Positions 9,635-18,296 of a stretch of DNA of 64,000 bases are shown here, piece after piece. The notes beneath the pieces are model-generated. The model was given only the letters and a program-made list of their open reading frames with translations. It had not been told where the DNA came from and did no database searches. Position 1 is the first letter of the stretch. Every line of letters begins with the position of its first letter. A program made the translations under genes and the position numbers. This DNA is from Streptomyces sp. NBC_00525 (GTDB taxonomy: Bacteria > Actinomycetota > Actinomycetes > Streptomycetales > Streptomycetaceae), in contig NZ_CP107834.1 in NCBI RefSeq assembly GCF_036346595.1, forward strand, positions 2,232,001 to 2,296,000, in the 5' to 3' direction.

Positions 9635-10906
9635 TCAGGTGCGGGCGGCGCGGGTGGTGCCGTTGGGCCAGAGCCTGGGGCGCCGCTTGGCGGCCAGGTC
9701 CTCGACCCAGCCGACGGCGAGGATCATCAGCCCGATCAGCGGCCAGACGACGATCAGCGCGAGGGCGTTGTCGGCCCGGTCGATGTAGGTGCCGAGGTGG
9801 TCGCCGACCCAGGGCACGTCCCAGAGCAGATCGATGATCGGGAAGGTGGCCATCAGCAGCAGGTTGTGCCAGAGGTAGATGGTCACCGCCCGGTTGTTGG
9901 CGAGGGTGATCAGGGTGTCCCAGCCCGCCAGCCGGGGCGGCAGCGTCCGCCAGGAGGGCGCGTACTGGAGCAGGATCATGCAGAAGCCGAGCGACCAGGT
10001 GGCCTGGGCGAGCGGGATCTCGTCGAGGTTCCAGCCCTCCTCGGTGAGGTGGTGCGCGCCCCACCACAGGGCGAAGGCCATGAGCATCGCGGCCAGCGAG
10101 ACCGCGAGGTAGCGCGGAACGGTCTTCAGCAGCCCGTCGTGGTGCGCGAAGCCGAGAATCCAGCAGGAGCCGAACACCGCGAAGTCGACCAGGCCCTCCC
10201 CGGCCGAACCGGGCACGGTGACGAGCCCGGTGCCGATGACGGCGGTGAGGCCGATCGGGGCGAGCAAGGTCACCCAGGGCAGCTTCCGGAACGCCTTGAG
10301 CAGCAGCGGGGAGGCCAGGACGAACCACAGATAGGCGCGGATGTACCAGAGCGGCCCTATGGCCTGCTCGGCCCAGGAGGTCTCCAGCCAGCCGCCCTCG
10401 GAGCCGTTCTCCCAGGGGAAGGGCGGGGTGCCGATCGGGAGGAGGTAGCAGCCCAGCTTGAGGAACCACCAGATGCCCTCCTCGCGCACCGGCTTCCAGC
10501 CGAGCAGGAAGACCGTGGGCACGACGACGGCGGCGAACGCCCACATCGGCGGCAGCAGCCTGCGGACGCGGGAGCGGATGACGCTCCACGCGGGACGGGC
10601 CAGCGAGCGCGCCATCAGCGATCCGGCCAGCGCGAACATGACGCCCATGGACGGGAAGATCACGGTCAGCCAGGCCCAGCCGAAGAGGTGGAAGATCACT
10701 ACCCGGACCAGGGCGACGGCGCGCAGCAGATCGAGATAGCGGTCCCGGCCGGAACCGGCGGGCGCGGGGGCAGGGGCGGGTTCGGCGGGGGCGGGCGCGG
10801 TGACGGGGGCGGGCTCGGTGACGGGGGCGGCGGGGCGTACCGCGCGCAGCGCCATCGTCCGCTCGTTCCCGTGCGGCTCTCCGTACGGCCGCTGTGTGTG
10901 CGTCAT
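9635..10906 (-). CDS. Acyltransferase family 3 membrane protein (polysaccharide O-acyltransferase)
   Basis: A 423-residue integral membrane acyltransferase. After a Pro/Ala-rich cytoplasmic stretch of ~55 residues comes RDRYLDLLRAVALVRVVIFHLFGWAW, which contains the conserved R/H pair of the family-3 acyltransferases (OafA/WecH class). About ten helices follow, with WFVLASPLLLKAF and TIYLWHNLLLM near the end. Such enzymes O-acetylate or succinylate extracellular polysaccharides or membrane glycolipids. The start codon overlaps the stop of the upstream deacetylase/glycosyltransferase as ATGA, implying translational coupling. A frame continuing far upstream is a shadow of that gene. By context it modifies the polymer made by its partner; in Streptomyces this two-gene pair is the matAB locus for poly-N-acetylglucosamine and pellet formation. 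Confidence 0.87.
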   Translation of the reverse strand: MTHTQRPYGEPHGNERTMALRAVRPAAPVTEPAPVTAPAPAEPAPAPAPAGSGRDRYLDLLRAVALVRVVIFHLFGWAWLTVIFPSMGVMFALAGSLMARSLARPAWSVIRSRVRRLLPPMWAFAAVVVPTVFLLGWKPVREEGIWWFLKLGCYLLPIGTPPFPWENGSEGGWLETSWAEQAIGPLWYIRAYLWFVLASPLLLKAFRKLPWVTLLAPIGLTAVIGTGLVTVPGSAGEGLVDFAVFGSCWILGFAHHDGLLKTVPRYLAVSLAAMLMAFALWWGAHHLTEEGWNLDEIPLAQATWSLGFCMILLQYAPSWRTLPPRLAGWDTLITLANNRAVTIYLWHNLLLMATFPIIDLLWDVPWVGDHLGTYIDRADNALALIVVWPLIGLMILAVGWVEDLAAKRRPRLWPNGTTRAART

Positions 10907-13104
10907 GCGACGGGCCTCCGGTCGTGGGCGGGTCCGCGCTGGGCCTGTGTCGCGCCGGGCGCCTCGACGACGACCCCGGTGCGGCGCAGCTTCTGCCAGC
11001 GCAGCCGGCCGCCGGTGAGCGCGGTGATCCAGGACTGGAGCAGGACGACGTACATGAGCTGCCGGTACAGGACCTGCTGGAGGGGCAGCGAGAGCAGATG
11101 CGTCATGCGTTCCCGGTCGAGCCGGAAGGCGTACGCGGCGCACACGGCCTGGACCGCGAGGACGCCGAGCCAGGCGACGACGGTCTTCTCGGTGGGCCCG
11201 AAGACGAGCCCGTACAGCAGGAAGACGTCGATGAGCGGGGCGAGCAGCGGGGCGACGACCATGAACAGCGAGACGAATGGCAGCCCGACGCGCCCGAACC
11301 GGCCGGAGGGCCCGCGCTCGATGACCGCGCGGCGGTGCTTCCAGATGGCCTGCATCGTGCCGTACGACCAGCGGTAGCGCTGGGACCAGAGCTGCTGGAC
11401 GGTCTCCGGCGCCTCGGTCCAGGCGCGGGCGTTCTCCGCGTAGACGACGCGCCAGCCGTCCCGGTGCAGGGCCATCGTGACGTCGGTGTCCTCGGCGAGG
11501 GTGTCCTCGCTGATGCCGCCGACCCGCTCCAGCGCCTCGCGCCGGAACGCCCCGACCGCGCCGGGGATGGTGGGCATGCAGCGCAGCACGTCGTACATGC
11601 GGCGGTCGAGGTTGAAGCCCATCACGTACTCGATGTGCTGCCAGGCGCCGATGAGCGAGTCGCGGTTGCCGACCTTGGCGTTGCCGGCGACGGCCCCGAC
11701 GCGCGGGTCGCCGAAGGGCTGGACCAGCTCGCGGACGGTGGACGGCTCGAAGACCGTGTCGCCGTCCATCATGACGATGATGTCGTTGCGGGCGTGCGCG
11801 ATGCCGTTGTTCAGGGCGGCGGGCTTGCCCGCGTTGCGCTGGCGCACCACCCGGACGTTGGGCAGCCGCATCCGCTGGACGATGTCCGCGGTGCCGTCCG
11901 TGGAGCCGTCGTCGATCACGATGACTTCGACCGGATAGTCGCTTGCCAGCAGCGAGCGCACCGTGTTCGCGATGCACTTCTTCTCGTTGTACGCGGGCAC
12001 CAGGACGGTCACCGTACGGGTGACGGGCTCGCCCCATTCGAAGTCGCGTCTGCGGACCCGGCGGGCGTGGACGAAGGAGAGCACCAGCATCAGCCCGAAG
12101 CGGGCGAAGACCAGCACGCCGATGACGGCGAGCCCGGCGACCATCACATCGGTGAGGTGCTCCGAGACGCCCACGGCGTAGACGAACGCCTTGCCCTTCC
12201 ACAGATCGAAACCGGTCACCCGGGTGTGCGCGCTGGGGGCGCCGAGCGCGTCGGTGAGGTTGGTGAACTCGTAGCCCCGCTCCTGCATCTGCGGCAGGAA
12301 CTTCCCCAGGGCGGTGACGGTCTGCGACCGGTCGCCCCCGGAGTCGTGCATCAGGATGATGGCGCCCTTGCCGTGCTTGGGCGTGGCCCGCTCGATGATC
12401 GCGTCGACACCTGGCCGCTTCCAGTCCTCGCTGTCGGTGTTGTTGACGACGGTGAGGTAGCCGCGGCTGCCGATGTACTGGGTGACCGGCCAGGACGCGT
12501 TGTCCATGGCGTCGGCGAAGGAGGAGTAGGGCGGCCGGAACAGCGAGGTGCGGATGCCGGCCGCTCCGGCGAGCACCAGCTGGTTCTGGGACAGCTCCCA
12601 GTCGATGCGGCCGGGTGACTGGTACGACAGGTCGGGGTGGTTGAAGGTGTGCAGCCCGACCTCGTGCCCCTCGTCGACCATGCGCCGCACCAGGTCCGGA
12701 TAGCGCGAGGCCATGGTGCCGGTGACGAAGAAGACGCCGTGCGCGTCGTACTTCTTCAGCTCGTCCAGCACCTTGGGCGTCCACTCCGGGTCCGGCCCGT
12801 CGTCGAAGGTCAGCACGATGCGGTGGTTCGGGATGCGCAGGCTCTTCGCGGCCTCGGTGGTGCTGCGGGCGTCGATGACCGGCCCGCCCTCCAGGACCCG
12901 CTCGGGCACCCGGTCGGTCGCGACCGGCGGGCGGACGCGGTGATCGGCGAGGATTTCGCTGTGCACATAGCCACGCAGCATCAGCATGGCGAGCAGGGCA
13001 ACGAGGAACAGCAGCGGCAGCATGTAGCGCATGGGAAGTCTGCGCCGGCGGGTCTGCTTCTTCCTGTGGGTGTTGCGCCTGCCCCGTGGGGCAGGATTGG
13101 TCAT
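10903..13104 (-). CDS. Bifunctional polysaccharide deacetylase / family 2 glycosyltransferase (matAB locus)
   Basis: A 733-residue membrane protein. A basic N-terminus and one helix (about 25-45) are followed by an extracytoplasmic NodB deacetylase domain (about 90-300) with the metal/catalytic motifs LTFDDGPDP, HTFNHPD (HxxxH) and RPPYSS. A second membrane helix (about 320-345) leads to a cytoplasmic processive GT2 domain (about 370-600) with VLVPAYNEKK, IDDGSTDG, MMDGDTV, the EDTD catalytic segment and QRYRW. Three further helices follow. This joins in one chain what PgaB (deacetylation) and PgaC (polymerisation) do for poly-beta-1,6-N-acetylglucosamine. The Streptomyces matAB genes of this kind make such a polymer and cause hyphal aggregation. 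Its start abuts the upstream small gene's stop with no gap. Confidence 0.93.
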   Translation of the reverse strand: MTNPAPRGRRNTHRKKQTRRRRLPMRYMLPLLFLVALLAMLMLRGYVHSEILADHRVRPPVATDRVPERVLEGGPVIDARSTTEAAKSLRIPNHRIVLTFDDGPDPEWTPKVLDELKKYDAHGVFFVTGTMASRYPDLVRRMVDEGHEVGLHTFNHPDLSYQSPGRIDWELSQNQLVLAGAAGIRTSLFRPPYSSFADAMDNASWPVTQYIGSRGYLTVVNNTDSEDWKRPGVDAIIERATPKHGKGAIILMHDSGGDRSQTVTALGKFLPQMQERGYEFTNLTDALGAPSAHTRVTGFDLWKGKAFVYAVGVSEHLTDVMVAGLAVIGVLVFARFGLMLVLSFVHARRVRRRDFEWGEPVTRTVTVLVPAYNEKKCIANTVRSLLASDYPVEVIVIDDGSTDGTADIVQRMRLPNVRVVRQRNAGKPAALNNGIAHARNDIIVMMDGDTVFEPSTVRELVQPFGDPRVGAVAGNAKVGNRDSLIGAWQHIEYVMGFNLDRRMYDVLRCMPTIPGAVGAFRREALERVGGISEDTLAEDTDVTMALHRDGWRVVYAENARAWTEAPETVQQLWSQRYRWSYGTMQAIWKHRRAVIERGPSGRFGRVGLPFVSLFMVVAPLLAPLIDVFLLYGLVFGPTEKTVVAWLGVLAVQAVCAAYAFRLDRERMTHLLSLPLQQVLYRQLMYVVLLQSWITALTGGRLRWQKLRRTGVVVEAPGATQAQRGPAHDRRPVA

Positions 13105-13527
13105 CTACTCGACGCCTTCTTGTCCTTGCGCGGGGTCTGTGGAATCGCCGCCGGGGTCCGGGGACACCGGCGCGGTGCCGTCGTCACCGGCGGGGGCCGT
13201 CGTCTCCTGCTGCTGCTCCTGCCCGGAGAGCGGGAGGAAGGGGGCGCTGGAGTTGCCGCCGAGCACGGCCACGACGAGGGTCACCGCGTAACAGACGCAG
13301 ACCGCGGCCAGGACCCAGCCGAAACGTCTCAGCGTCTTGCCGCGCCGGCCGCTCTCGTCCACGAAGACGGGGCCGTCGGAGCCTTCCGGAGCGGTGGGTT
13401 CCGGCAGCAGCTCGGAGAGCTGCCGTCCGATTCCGTCCAGCTGGATGGTGACTTCGTTCGGCTCGTGTGTGTGCCCCGCACGGGCACCTTCACGCCAAGT
13501 TTCCACTGTTGTACGCACTTCCCCCAC
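13105..13527 (-). CDS. Small single-pass membrane protein, first gene of the polysaccharide operon
   Basis: A 140-residue protein with one predicted helix (about 70-90, GWVLAAVCVCYAVTLVVAVL). The N-terminal cytoplasmic half is polar (IQLDGIGRQLSELLPEP), and the low-complexity Gln/Thr/Pro/Asp-rich outer tail ends DPAQGQEGVE. It starts with GTG and its TAG stop is immediately followed by the ATG of the deacetylase/glycosyltransferase, so it is almost certainly co-translated. I recognise no family. By context it could be an assembly or regulatory subunit of the polymer synthase, or a scaffold; that is inference. Confidence 0.75.
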   Translation of the reverse strand: MGEVRTTVETWREGARAGHTHEPNEVTIQLDGIGRQLSELLPEPTAPEGSDGPVFVDESGRRGKTLRRFGWVLAAVCVCYAVTLVVAVLGGNSSAPFLPLSGQEQQQETTAPAGDDGTAPVSPDPGGDSTDPAQGQEGVE

Positions 13528-13826
13528 TCAGGAACGGGTGCGCGCAACTGACCGGTCGTACGTCGCGCCGGACGGGCCCCCACCCTGTCCACGCGCCCCC
13601 TACCACAGTGCACCCGGTCCATGAATGTAGCGCACGCCGGGACGCTTCGAACCCGCCGGGAGCCGTTGTTCATGATGAGAGATACATCTGTTTTCGAACC
13701 GTGCTGCGCCTGCTGCCTCCTACGAGTGAGCGCCCGAAGCACAGCGTAGGCGCACGCCCCGGCGCGCACTCCCCCGCGCCCCCTCGCGGAGCACGAACCG
13801 GGGCCAGGAAACGGGGCCGGGAAACG
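13528..13826. other. Intergenic region between the polysaccharide operon and ssrA
   Basis: About 300 bp without a convincing gene. It carries the promoter of the minus-strand polysaccharide operon, which I could not define by consensus, and at its far end the tmRNA terminator. Open frames crossing it are short and have no recognisable motif. Confidence 0.4.
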
Positions 13827-13861
13827 CGAGGACCCCGCTGCCGGTGGCAACGGGGTCCTCG
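13827..13861 (-). terminator. Terminator of ssrA
   Basis: An 11-bp perfect stem (cgaggaccccg with its complement) and an inner GCC/GGC pair close the loop. It lies 16 bp beyond the tmRNA 3' end on the minus strand. Confidence 0.8.
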
Positions 13862-13876
13862 TTCACATGGGAATTG

Positions 13877-14260
13877 TGGAGATGGCGGGAATCGAACCCG
13901 CGTCCAACGGTGCGGAACCAGGGCTTCTCCGAGTGCAGTCCGCTACGCTTTTCTCGGCCTCGGAGGTCACGCGGACAAGCCTCCGACAGGCCCAGTCACT
14001 GTTTGATTTCCTTCTGCGACCCGTGACCGGACGCAGAAGTTTAGATCCCTGAATGATGCCAGGGTCCGGGTCGGGATCACCCCCGGGCTGACACTCCGCA
14101 GAGTCTTCGCTAGCTGCTAATTAGGCAGCGAGGGCGAAGGCGGAGGAATCGCGCTTGGAATTGGCGATTATTGGTTGCGACATATGGTTTACGAGATCAT
14201 TGCCGCTTCCTCGACTCGCTTCCCCTGCTTCGACATCCGCTGTCGAAACCGATCATCCCC
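13877..14260 (-). ncRNA. ssrA: tmRNA (transfer-messenger RNA)
   Basis: A 384-nt tmRNA that rescues stalled ribosomes. The 5' end GGGGATGATCGGTTTCGACA pairs through its first 7 bases with CATCTCC at the 3' end, forming the tRNA-like acceptor. The T-arm GGGTTCGATTCCC (minus strand) is canonical. The tag reading frame at 14121-14165 encodes ANSKRDSSAFALAA followed by TAA, ending in the usual ALAA degron. The 3' CCA is not encoded: the base after the discriminator reads CAA. The SmpB gene lies directly upstream on the same strand, its normal partner. The boundary is accurate to a base or two by pairing. Confidence 0.96.
14121..14165 (-). other. tmRNA proteolysis tag frame
   Basis: Fourteen codons plus TAA inside ssrA encode ANSKRDSSAFALAA, the peptide added to proteins from stalled ribosomes. 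The resume codon is GCC (Ala). Clp-type proteases read the C-terminal ALAA. Confidence 0.93.
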
Positions 14261-14352
14261 ATGTTGATTTTTCAAGGTGGTGCGCACACCCTCCGTGGGG
14301 TGTGGTGCCCATCGTACGTGACCAACGCACGACGATGCCAGCGTATTCCTGG

Positions 14353-14841
14353 TCAGGCGCTCCGCTGGCGGCGGCGGGCCGCCGCGATCGCGCGGTTCGT
14401 CTCCCTCGTGTCCTGCTTCTCGCGCAGCGTCTGCCGCTTGTCGTACTCCTTCTTGCCCTTGGCGAGCGCGATCTCCGCCTTGACCCGGCCGTTCACGAAG
14501 TACAGCGAGAGCGGCACGATCGTGTGACCGGTCTCCTGGGACTTCGACTCCAGCTTGTCGATCTCGGCGCGGTGCATCAGCAGCTTGCGCTTGCGCTTGG
14601 CGGAGTGGTTGGTCCAGGTGCCCTGCACGTACTCCGGGACGTGCACGTTGTGCAGCCACGCCTCGCCGCCGTCGATCTGGACGAAGCCGTCGACCAGCGA
14701 CGCCCGGCCCATCCGCAGCGATTTGACCTCGGTCCCCATGAGCACGAGCCCGCACTCGTAGGTGTCGAGGATGGTGTAGTCGTGGCGCGCCTTCTTGTTC
14801 TGCGCGATGAGCTTGCGCCCGGTGTCCTTTTCCTTAGCCAT
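14353..14841 (-). CDS. smpB: SsrA-binding protein SmpB
   Basis: A 162-residue SmpB. It starts [21 protein letters not shown] with the diagnostic N-K-K-A-x-H/Y-D-Y motif, has the beta-barrel segment [13 protein letters not shown] (oligonucleotide-binding fold contacting the tmRNA D-loop/T-arm), and ends in the basic tail [21 protein letters not shown] that folds in the mRNA channel. It delivers tmRNA to stalled ribosomes. The ATG start follows the S41 protease gene by 18 bp on the same strand, and ssrA is 92 bp downstream. Confidence 0.98.
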   Translation of the reverse strand: MAKEKDTGRKLIAQNKKARHDYTILDTYECGLVLMGTEVKSLRMGRASLVDGFVQIDGGEAWLHNVHVPEYVQGTWTNHSAKRKRKLLMHRAEIDKLESKSQETGHTIVPLSLYFVNGRVKAEIALAKGKKEYDKRQTLREKQDTRETNRAIAAARRRQRSA

Positions 14842-14859
14842 AGTGCGGCCATTTTCGCA

Positions 14860-16047
14860 CTACGAACCGCCCCCGAGGCCACTCAATACCGTCTCGGCCC
14901 GTTCCCGGGCCCGCGAGGTCACCACGAGGTCCGGGGTGATGCCCTTGCCGTCCACGCCGTGACCCGCCGGTGTCCGGTAGTGGCCCACGGTCAGCTCGGC
15001 GACCGAACCGCCCGCGAGCCGGCTCGGCATCTGCACGGAACCCTTGCCGAAGGTCCGCGAACCGACCGTGACCGCCCGGCCCCGGTCCTGGAGCGCCCCG
15101 GTGACCAGCTCGGCCGCGCTCATCGTGCCGCCGTCCACCAGGACCACCACCGGCCGCCCGGTGTCGCCGCCCGCCTCCGCGTACAGGGCCCGCTGCTCGC
15201 CGTGCACGTCGTACGTGGCGACCAGGCCGCCGTCCAGGAAGGCGGAGGCCGCCGTGACCGCCTCGGTGACCAGTCCGCCCGCGTTGCCGCGCAGGTCCAG
15301 CAGGACCCCGGCACCCGGCGGCGCCTGCCGGACCGCCTCGCGCACGGCGTCCCCGGAGCCCTTGGTGAACGAGCCGACCTCGATCCGGACCGCGCCGGAC
15401 GGGCCCGAGCGCTCCGCCGCTACCGGCCGCACGGTCACCGACTCGACGGCGAGGCGGGCCCGGCGCAGCGTCTCGGTCCGGGTGACGGCCCCCCGGCGCA
15501 CCCCCAGGCGCACCGTGCTGCCCGCCTTCGCGCCGCTCCGGTCGCCGCGCAGCAGGGCCACCACGTCGGAGACCGGCATCCGGTCCACGCGGCGGCCGTC
15601 CACGGTGCGCAGCAGGTCGCCGGGGCGGATGCCCGCGCGGTCGGCGGGGCTGCCGGGCTGGACGCGGGCGACGGCGACCTGGCCGTCCGCGGAGCGCCGG
15701 GCGGCGAGCCCGACGCCGGTGTAGCTGCCGTCGAGGGCCTGCTCGAACTCCTGGTACTCGCGCTGGTCGTACACGGCGCCCCAGCGGTCGCCGCTGCGAC
15801 TGACGGCCTCCTCGGCCGCCTCCGTACCGGACTTGCCGTCGGCGACCGCGTCGGCGGCGGCCTCGGCGACCGCGTCACGGTCGGCGGCGGCGGCGACGGA
15901 CCGGGTGTGCACCCGGGGCTCCCGCTGCTCGCCGCGGGGCAGCGCGCCCGTCGCGGCCCCGGTGGCGAGGACGCCGGCGAAGACCAGCGTCAGGGCCGCC
16001 CCGCGGCGCAGACCGCGGGGCCCGACGCGACATTCGGGGTCCGACAT
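14860..16047 (-). CDS. S41 family C-terminal processing peptidase (PDZ protease)
   Basis: A 395-residue secreted or membrane-anchored serine protease. An N-terminal signal/anchor helix (about 16-36), a helical prodomain, a PDZ domain (about 115-200; YTGVGLAARR and PADRAGIRPGDLLRTVDG), and the S41 catalytic domain are visible. The nucleophile Ser lies in GGTMSAAELVTGAL and the general-base Lys in GSRTFGKGSVQ, giving the Ser-Lys dyad of the CtpA/tail-specific protease family. Substrates are unknown. It sits between ftsX (69 bp upstream) and smpB, so it probably acts in the cell envelope under co-transcription with ftsEX. Confidence 0.93.
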   Translation of the reverse strand: MSDPECRVGPRGLRRGAALTLVFAGVLATGAATGALPRGEQREPRVHTRSVAAAADRDAVAEAAADAVADGKSGTEAAEEAVSRSGDRWGAVYDQREYQEFEQALDGSYTGVGLAARRSADGQVAVARVQPGSPADRAGIRPGDLLRTVDGRRVDRMPVSDVVALLRGDRSGAKAGSTVRLGVRRGAVTRTETLRRARLAVESVTVRPVAAERSGPSGAVRIEVGSFTKGSGDAVREAVRQAPPGAGVLLDLRGNAGGLVTEAVTAASAFLDGGLVATYDVHGEQRALYAEAGGDTGRPVVVLVDGGTMSAAELVTGALQDRGRAVTVGSRTFGKGSVQMPSRLAGGSVAELTVGHYRTPAGHGVDGKGITPDLVVTSRARERAETVLSGLGGGS

Positions 16048-16115
16048 GGCGCCGAGTCTAGGACAACGCCTCTGGGGCGCATGGGACGTTGTCCGTGCGC
16101 CTCACAGGGCGCACA

Positions 16116-17033
16116 TCACACCTTCAGGTACTTGCGCAGTGCGAAGAGAGCCGCAACGGCGGGCATCAGCAGGCCGATCGCCAGCACCAGCGGCAGCTTG
16201 GTGAGGACCGCGTCCCAGCCGATGAAGTCGATCAGGTTGAGCTTGTCCTTGAGCGCGAGGCCGCCGTCGATCAGGAAGTAGCGCCCGGCCAGCAGCATCA
16301 CGCAGGCCAGCACCCCGCCGATGAGACCGGCGAAGGCCGCCTCCATGATGAACGGCGCCTGGATGTAGAAGCCGGAGGCGCCGACGAGCCGCATGATCCC
16401 GGTCTCCCGGCGCCGGGAGAACGCGGAGACGCGCACGGTGTTGACGATCAGCATCAGCGCGATGACCAGCATCAGCGCCATCACGAAGAGCGCGGCGACG
16501 TTCATGCCGTTCATCAGTCCGAAGAGGTTGTCCAGGATGCTCCGCTGGTCCTGGACCGACTGGACCCCGTCGCGTCCGGCGAAGGCGGTGGCGACGACCT
16601 TGTACTTGGTCGGGTCGTGCAGCTTGACCCGGAAGGACTCGGGCATCTGGTCCGGCGTGATGTTGCCGGCCATCGGGGAGTCGCCGAACTCCTCCTGGTA
16701 GTGCTTGTACGCCTCGTCGGAGGACTCGTAGATGACCTTCTCCACGACGTCCATCTTCTTCAGATCGGCCTCGATCCGATCCTTCTGCTGCTTGGTGACC
16801 GCACCCTTGGCGCACTGGACCACCGTCTCCGCGTCGCCCTTGCCGCAGAGGTAGATGGAGACGTTGACCTTGTCGTACCAGTAGTCCTTCATCGTGCTGA
16901 CCTGCTCGCGCATGAGCAGCGCGCCACCGAACAGGGCGAGCGAGAGGGCGACGGAGACGACGACGGCGAACGTCATCGTGAGGTTGCGACGGAGGCCGAC
17001 GCCGATCTCCGACAGGACGAACTGGGCGCGCAT
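16116..17033 (-). CDS. ftsX: Cell division protein FtsX (permease-like ABC subunit)
   Basis: A 305-residue FtsX. It has a cytoplasmic N-terminus MRAQFVLSEIGVGLRRNL, a first membrane helix (about 20-42), and a large extracellular loop of ~130 residues that in actinobacteria binds and activates peptidoglycan hydrolases. Three C-terminal helices follow with the FtsX/MacB core including NTVRVSAFSRRRETGIMRLVGAS, the loop that contacts FtsE. It ends in ALRKYLKV. The gene begins 23 bp after ftsE. It couples cytokinetic signals to wall hydrolysis at sporulation septa or growing tips. Confidence 0.97.
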   Translation of the reverse strand: MRAQFVLSEIGVGLRRNLTMTFAVVVSVALSLALFGGALLMREQVSTMKDYWYDKVNVSIYLCGKGDAETVVQCAKGAVTKQQKDRIEADLKKMDVVEKVIYESSDEAYKHYQEEFGDSPMAGNITPDQMPESFRVKLHDPTKYKVVATAFAGRDGVQSVQDQRSILDNLFGLMNGMNVAALFVMALMLVIALMLIVNTVRVSAFSRRRETGIMRLVGASGFYIQAPFIMEAAFAGLIGGVLACVMLLAGRYFLIDGGLALKDKLNLIDFIGWDAVLTKLPLVLAIGLLMPAVAALFALRKYLKV

Positions 17034-17056
17034 GGCGTCCTTTCAGTGCTGGGTGC

Positions 17057-17746
17057 TCAGTGCTGGTAGCCGTAGACGCCGCGCGCCTGGTCGCGTACGA
17101 GACGGCCCTTCTCCAACTCGATGACGCGCTTGCGCATCTGGTCCACGATGTTCTGGTCGTGGGTCGCCATGATCACGGTGGTGCCGGTCCGGTTGATCCG
17201 GTCCAGCAGCTTCATGATGCCGACGGAGGTCTGCGGGTCGAGGTTGCCGGTCGGCTCGTCCGCGATCAGCAGCATGGGGCGGTTGACGAAGGCCCGTGCG
17301 ATCGCCACGCGCTGCTGCTCACCACCGGACAGCTCGCCGGGCATCCGGTCCTCCTTGCCGCCGAGTCCGACGAGGTCGAGGACCTGCGGCACGGCCTTGC
17401 GGATCTCGCCGCGCGGCTTGCCGATCACTTCCTGGGCGAACGCCACGTTCTGCGCGACGGTCTTGTTGGGCAGCAGGCGGAAGTCCTGGAAGACGGTGCC
17501 CAGCTGGCGGCGCATGTGCGGCACCTTCCAGTTGGACATGCGCGCGAGGTCCTTGCCCAGGACGTGGACGGCCCCGGTGCTGGCGCGTTCCTCGCGCAGG
17601 ATGAGCCGCATGAAGGTGGACTTGCCGGAGCCGGAGGAGCCCACCAGGAAGACGAACTCGCCCTTCTCGATGTCGAGCGACACATCCCGGAGAGCGGGGC
17701 GGCTCTGCCTCGGGTAGGTCTTGGAGACGTTGTCGAATCGGATCAC
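17057..17746 (-). CDS. ftsE: Cell division ATP-binding protein FtsE
   Basis: A 229-residue ABC ATPase. Walker A is GSSGSGKST, the Q-loop lies near [12 protein letters not shown], the signature is [15 protein letters not shown], Walker B is [13 protein letters not shown] and the switch His lies in [10 protein letters not shown]. The short length and N-terminus [12 protein letters not shown] are those of FtsE. It forms the FtsEX complex on the inner membrane face. It is the first gene of the ftsE-ftsX-S41-smpB-ssrA series on the minus strand. Confidence 0.97.
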   Translation of the reverse strand: MIRFDNVSKTYPRQSRPALRDVSLDIEKGEFVFLVGSSGSGKSTFMRLILREERASTGAVHVLGKDLARMSNWKVPHMRRQLGTVFQDFRLLPNKTVAQNVAFAQEVIGKPRGEIRKAVPQVLDLVGLGGKEDRMPGELSGGEQQRVAIARAFVNRPMLLIADEPTGNLDPQTSVGIMKLLDRINRTGTTVIMATHDQNIVDQMRKRVIELEKGRLVRDQARGVYGYQH

Positions 17747-18016
17747 GGATGCACCACGGTCGGCCGGGAGTAGGTGAGCGTGACCTTACGCGAACCGGGC
17801 TCGACCGTGCAGGCACGCGTACCGGGATGGGTGATTTACGGTGAATCGGCCCCGGTTCCGCGACGGTGCGGCGGCAGGGTGTCGCGGGGCCGTGACGGGC
17901 GGGACGGGCCGATCGGCGCGCGAGCTGGCACAGTGGTAGGGGAACGGTTGCGTTTCCGTGAGCGTTGTGCGGAGAGATTGCTTGTGCGGCTCCGCCGCGC
18001 GGGAGGAGGAAAGCGC

Positions 18017-18214
18017 ATGACCTACGACCGACTGGTGTGCGCGAACTGCGCGGCGCCCGTCACCGAGGGCCGCTGCCCCGTGTGCCGGGCGAGCCGTGAG
18101 CGGATGCGGGAGCGGGAGCAGGGCCCCTTCGGCGGGCTGAACCCGGCCATGCTGGTCGCCCTGCTGGTGGTGCTCCTGGGCGCCCTTGCACTGCTGGCGC
18201 AGCAGGCCGGATAG
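18017..18214 (+). CDS. Small zinc-ribbon plus single-helix membrane protein
   Basis: A 65-residue protein. Cysteines at 8, 11, 20 and 23 (CANC...CPVC) form a probable zinc ribbon, followed by a very basic/acidic linker (RASRERMREREQ) and one predicted membrane helix at about 44-62. The ATG has an excellent Shine-Dalgarno (GGAGGAGGAAAGCGC before it), so the upstream frame extension to 17774 is rejected. The gene is not a fragment. I know no function. It stands alone between ftsE (divergent, 270 bp away) and a convergent surface-protein gene. Confidence 0.8.
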   Translation: MTYDRLVCANCAAPVTEGRCPVCRASRERMREREQGPFGGLNPAMLVALLVVLLGALALLAQQAG

Positions 18215-18240
18215 CGCCCGCCCGGCCCGTACGTACGCAC

Positions 18241-18275
18241 AGGGGCCCGGACCGCTCGTCGCGGTCCGGGCCCCT
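18241..18275. terminator. Bidirectional terminator
   Basis: A perfect 15-bp stem (18241-18255 with 18261-18275) with a 5-nt loop lies between the converging small zinc-ribbon gene and the LAETG surface-protein gene. It can serve both. Confidence 0.85.
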
Positions 18276-18296
18276 CGCGTCGTGGCGCGGCCGGGA

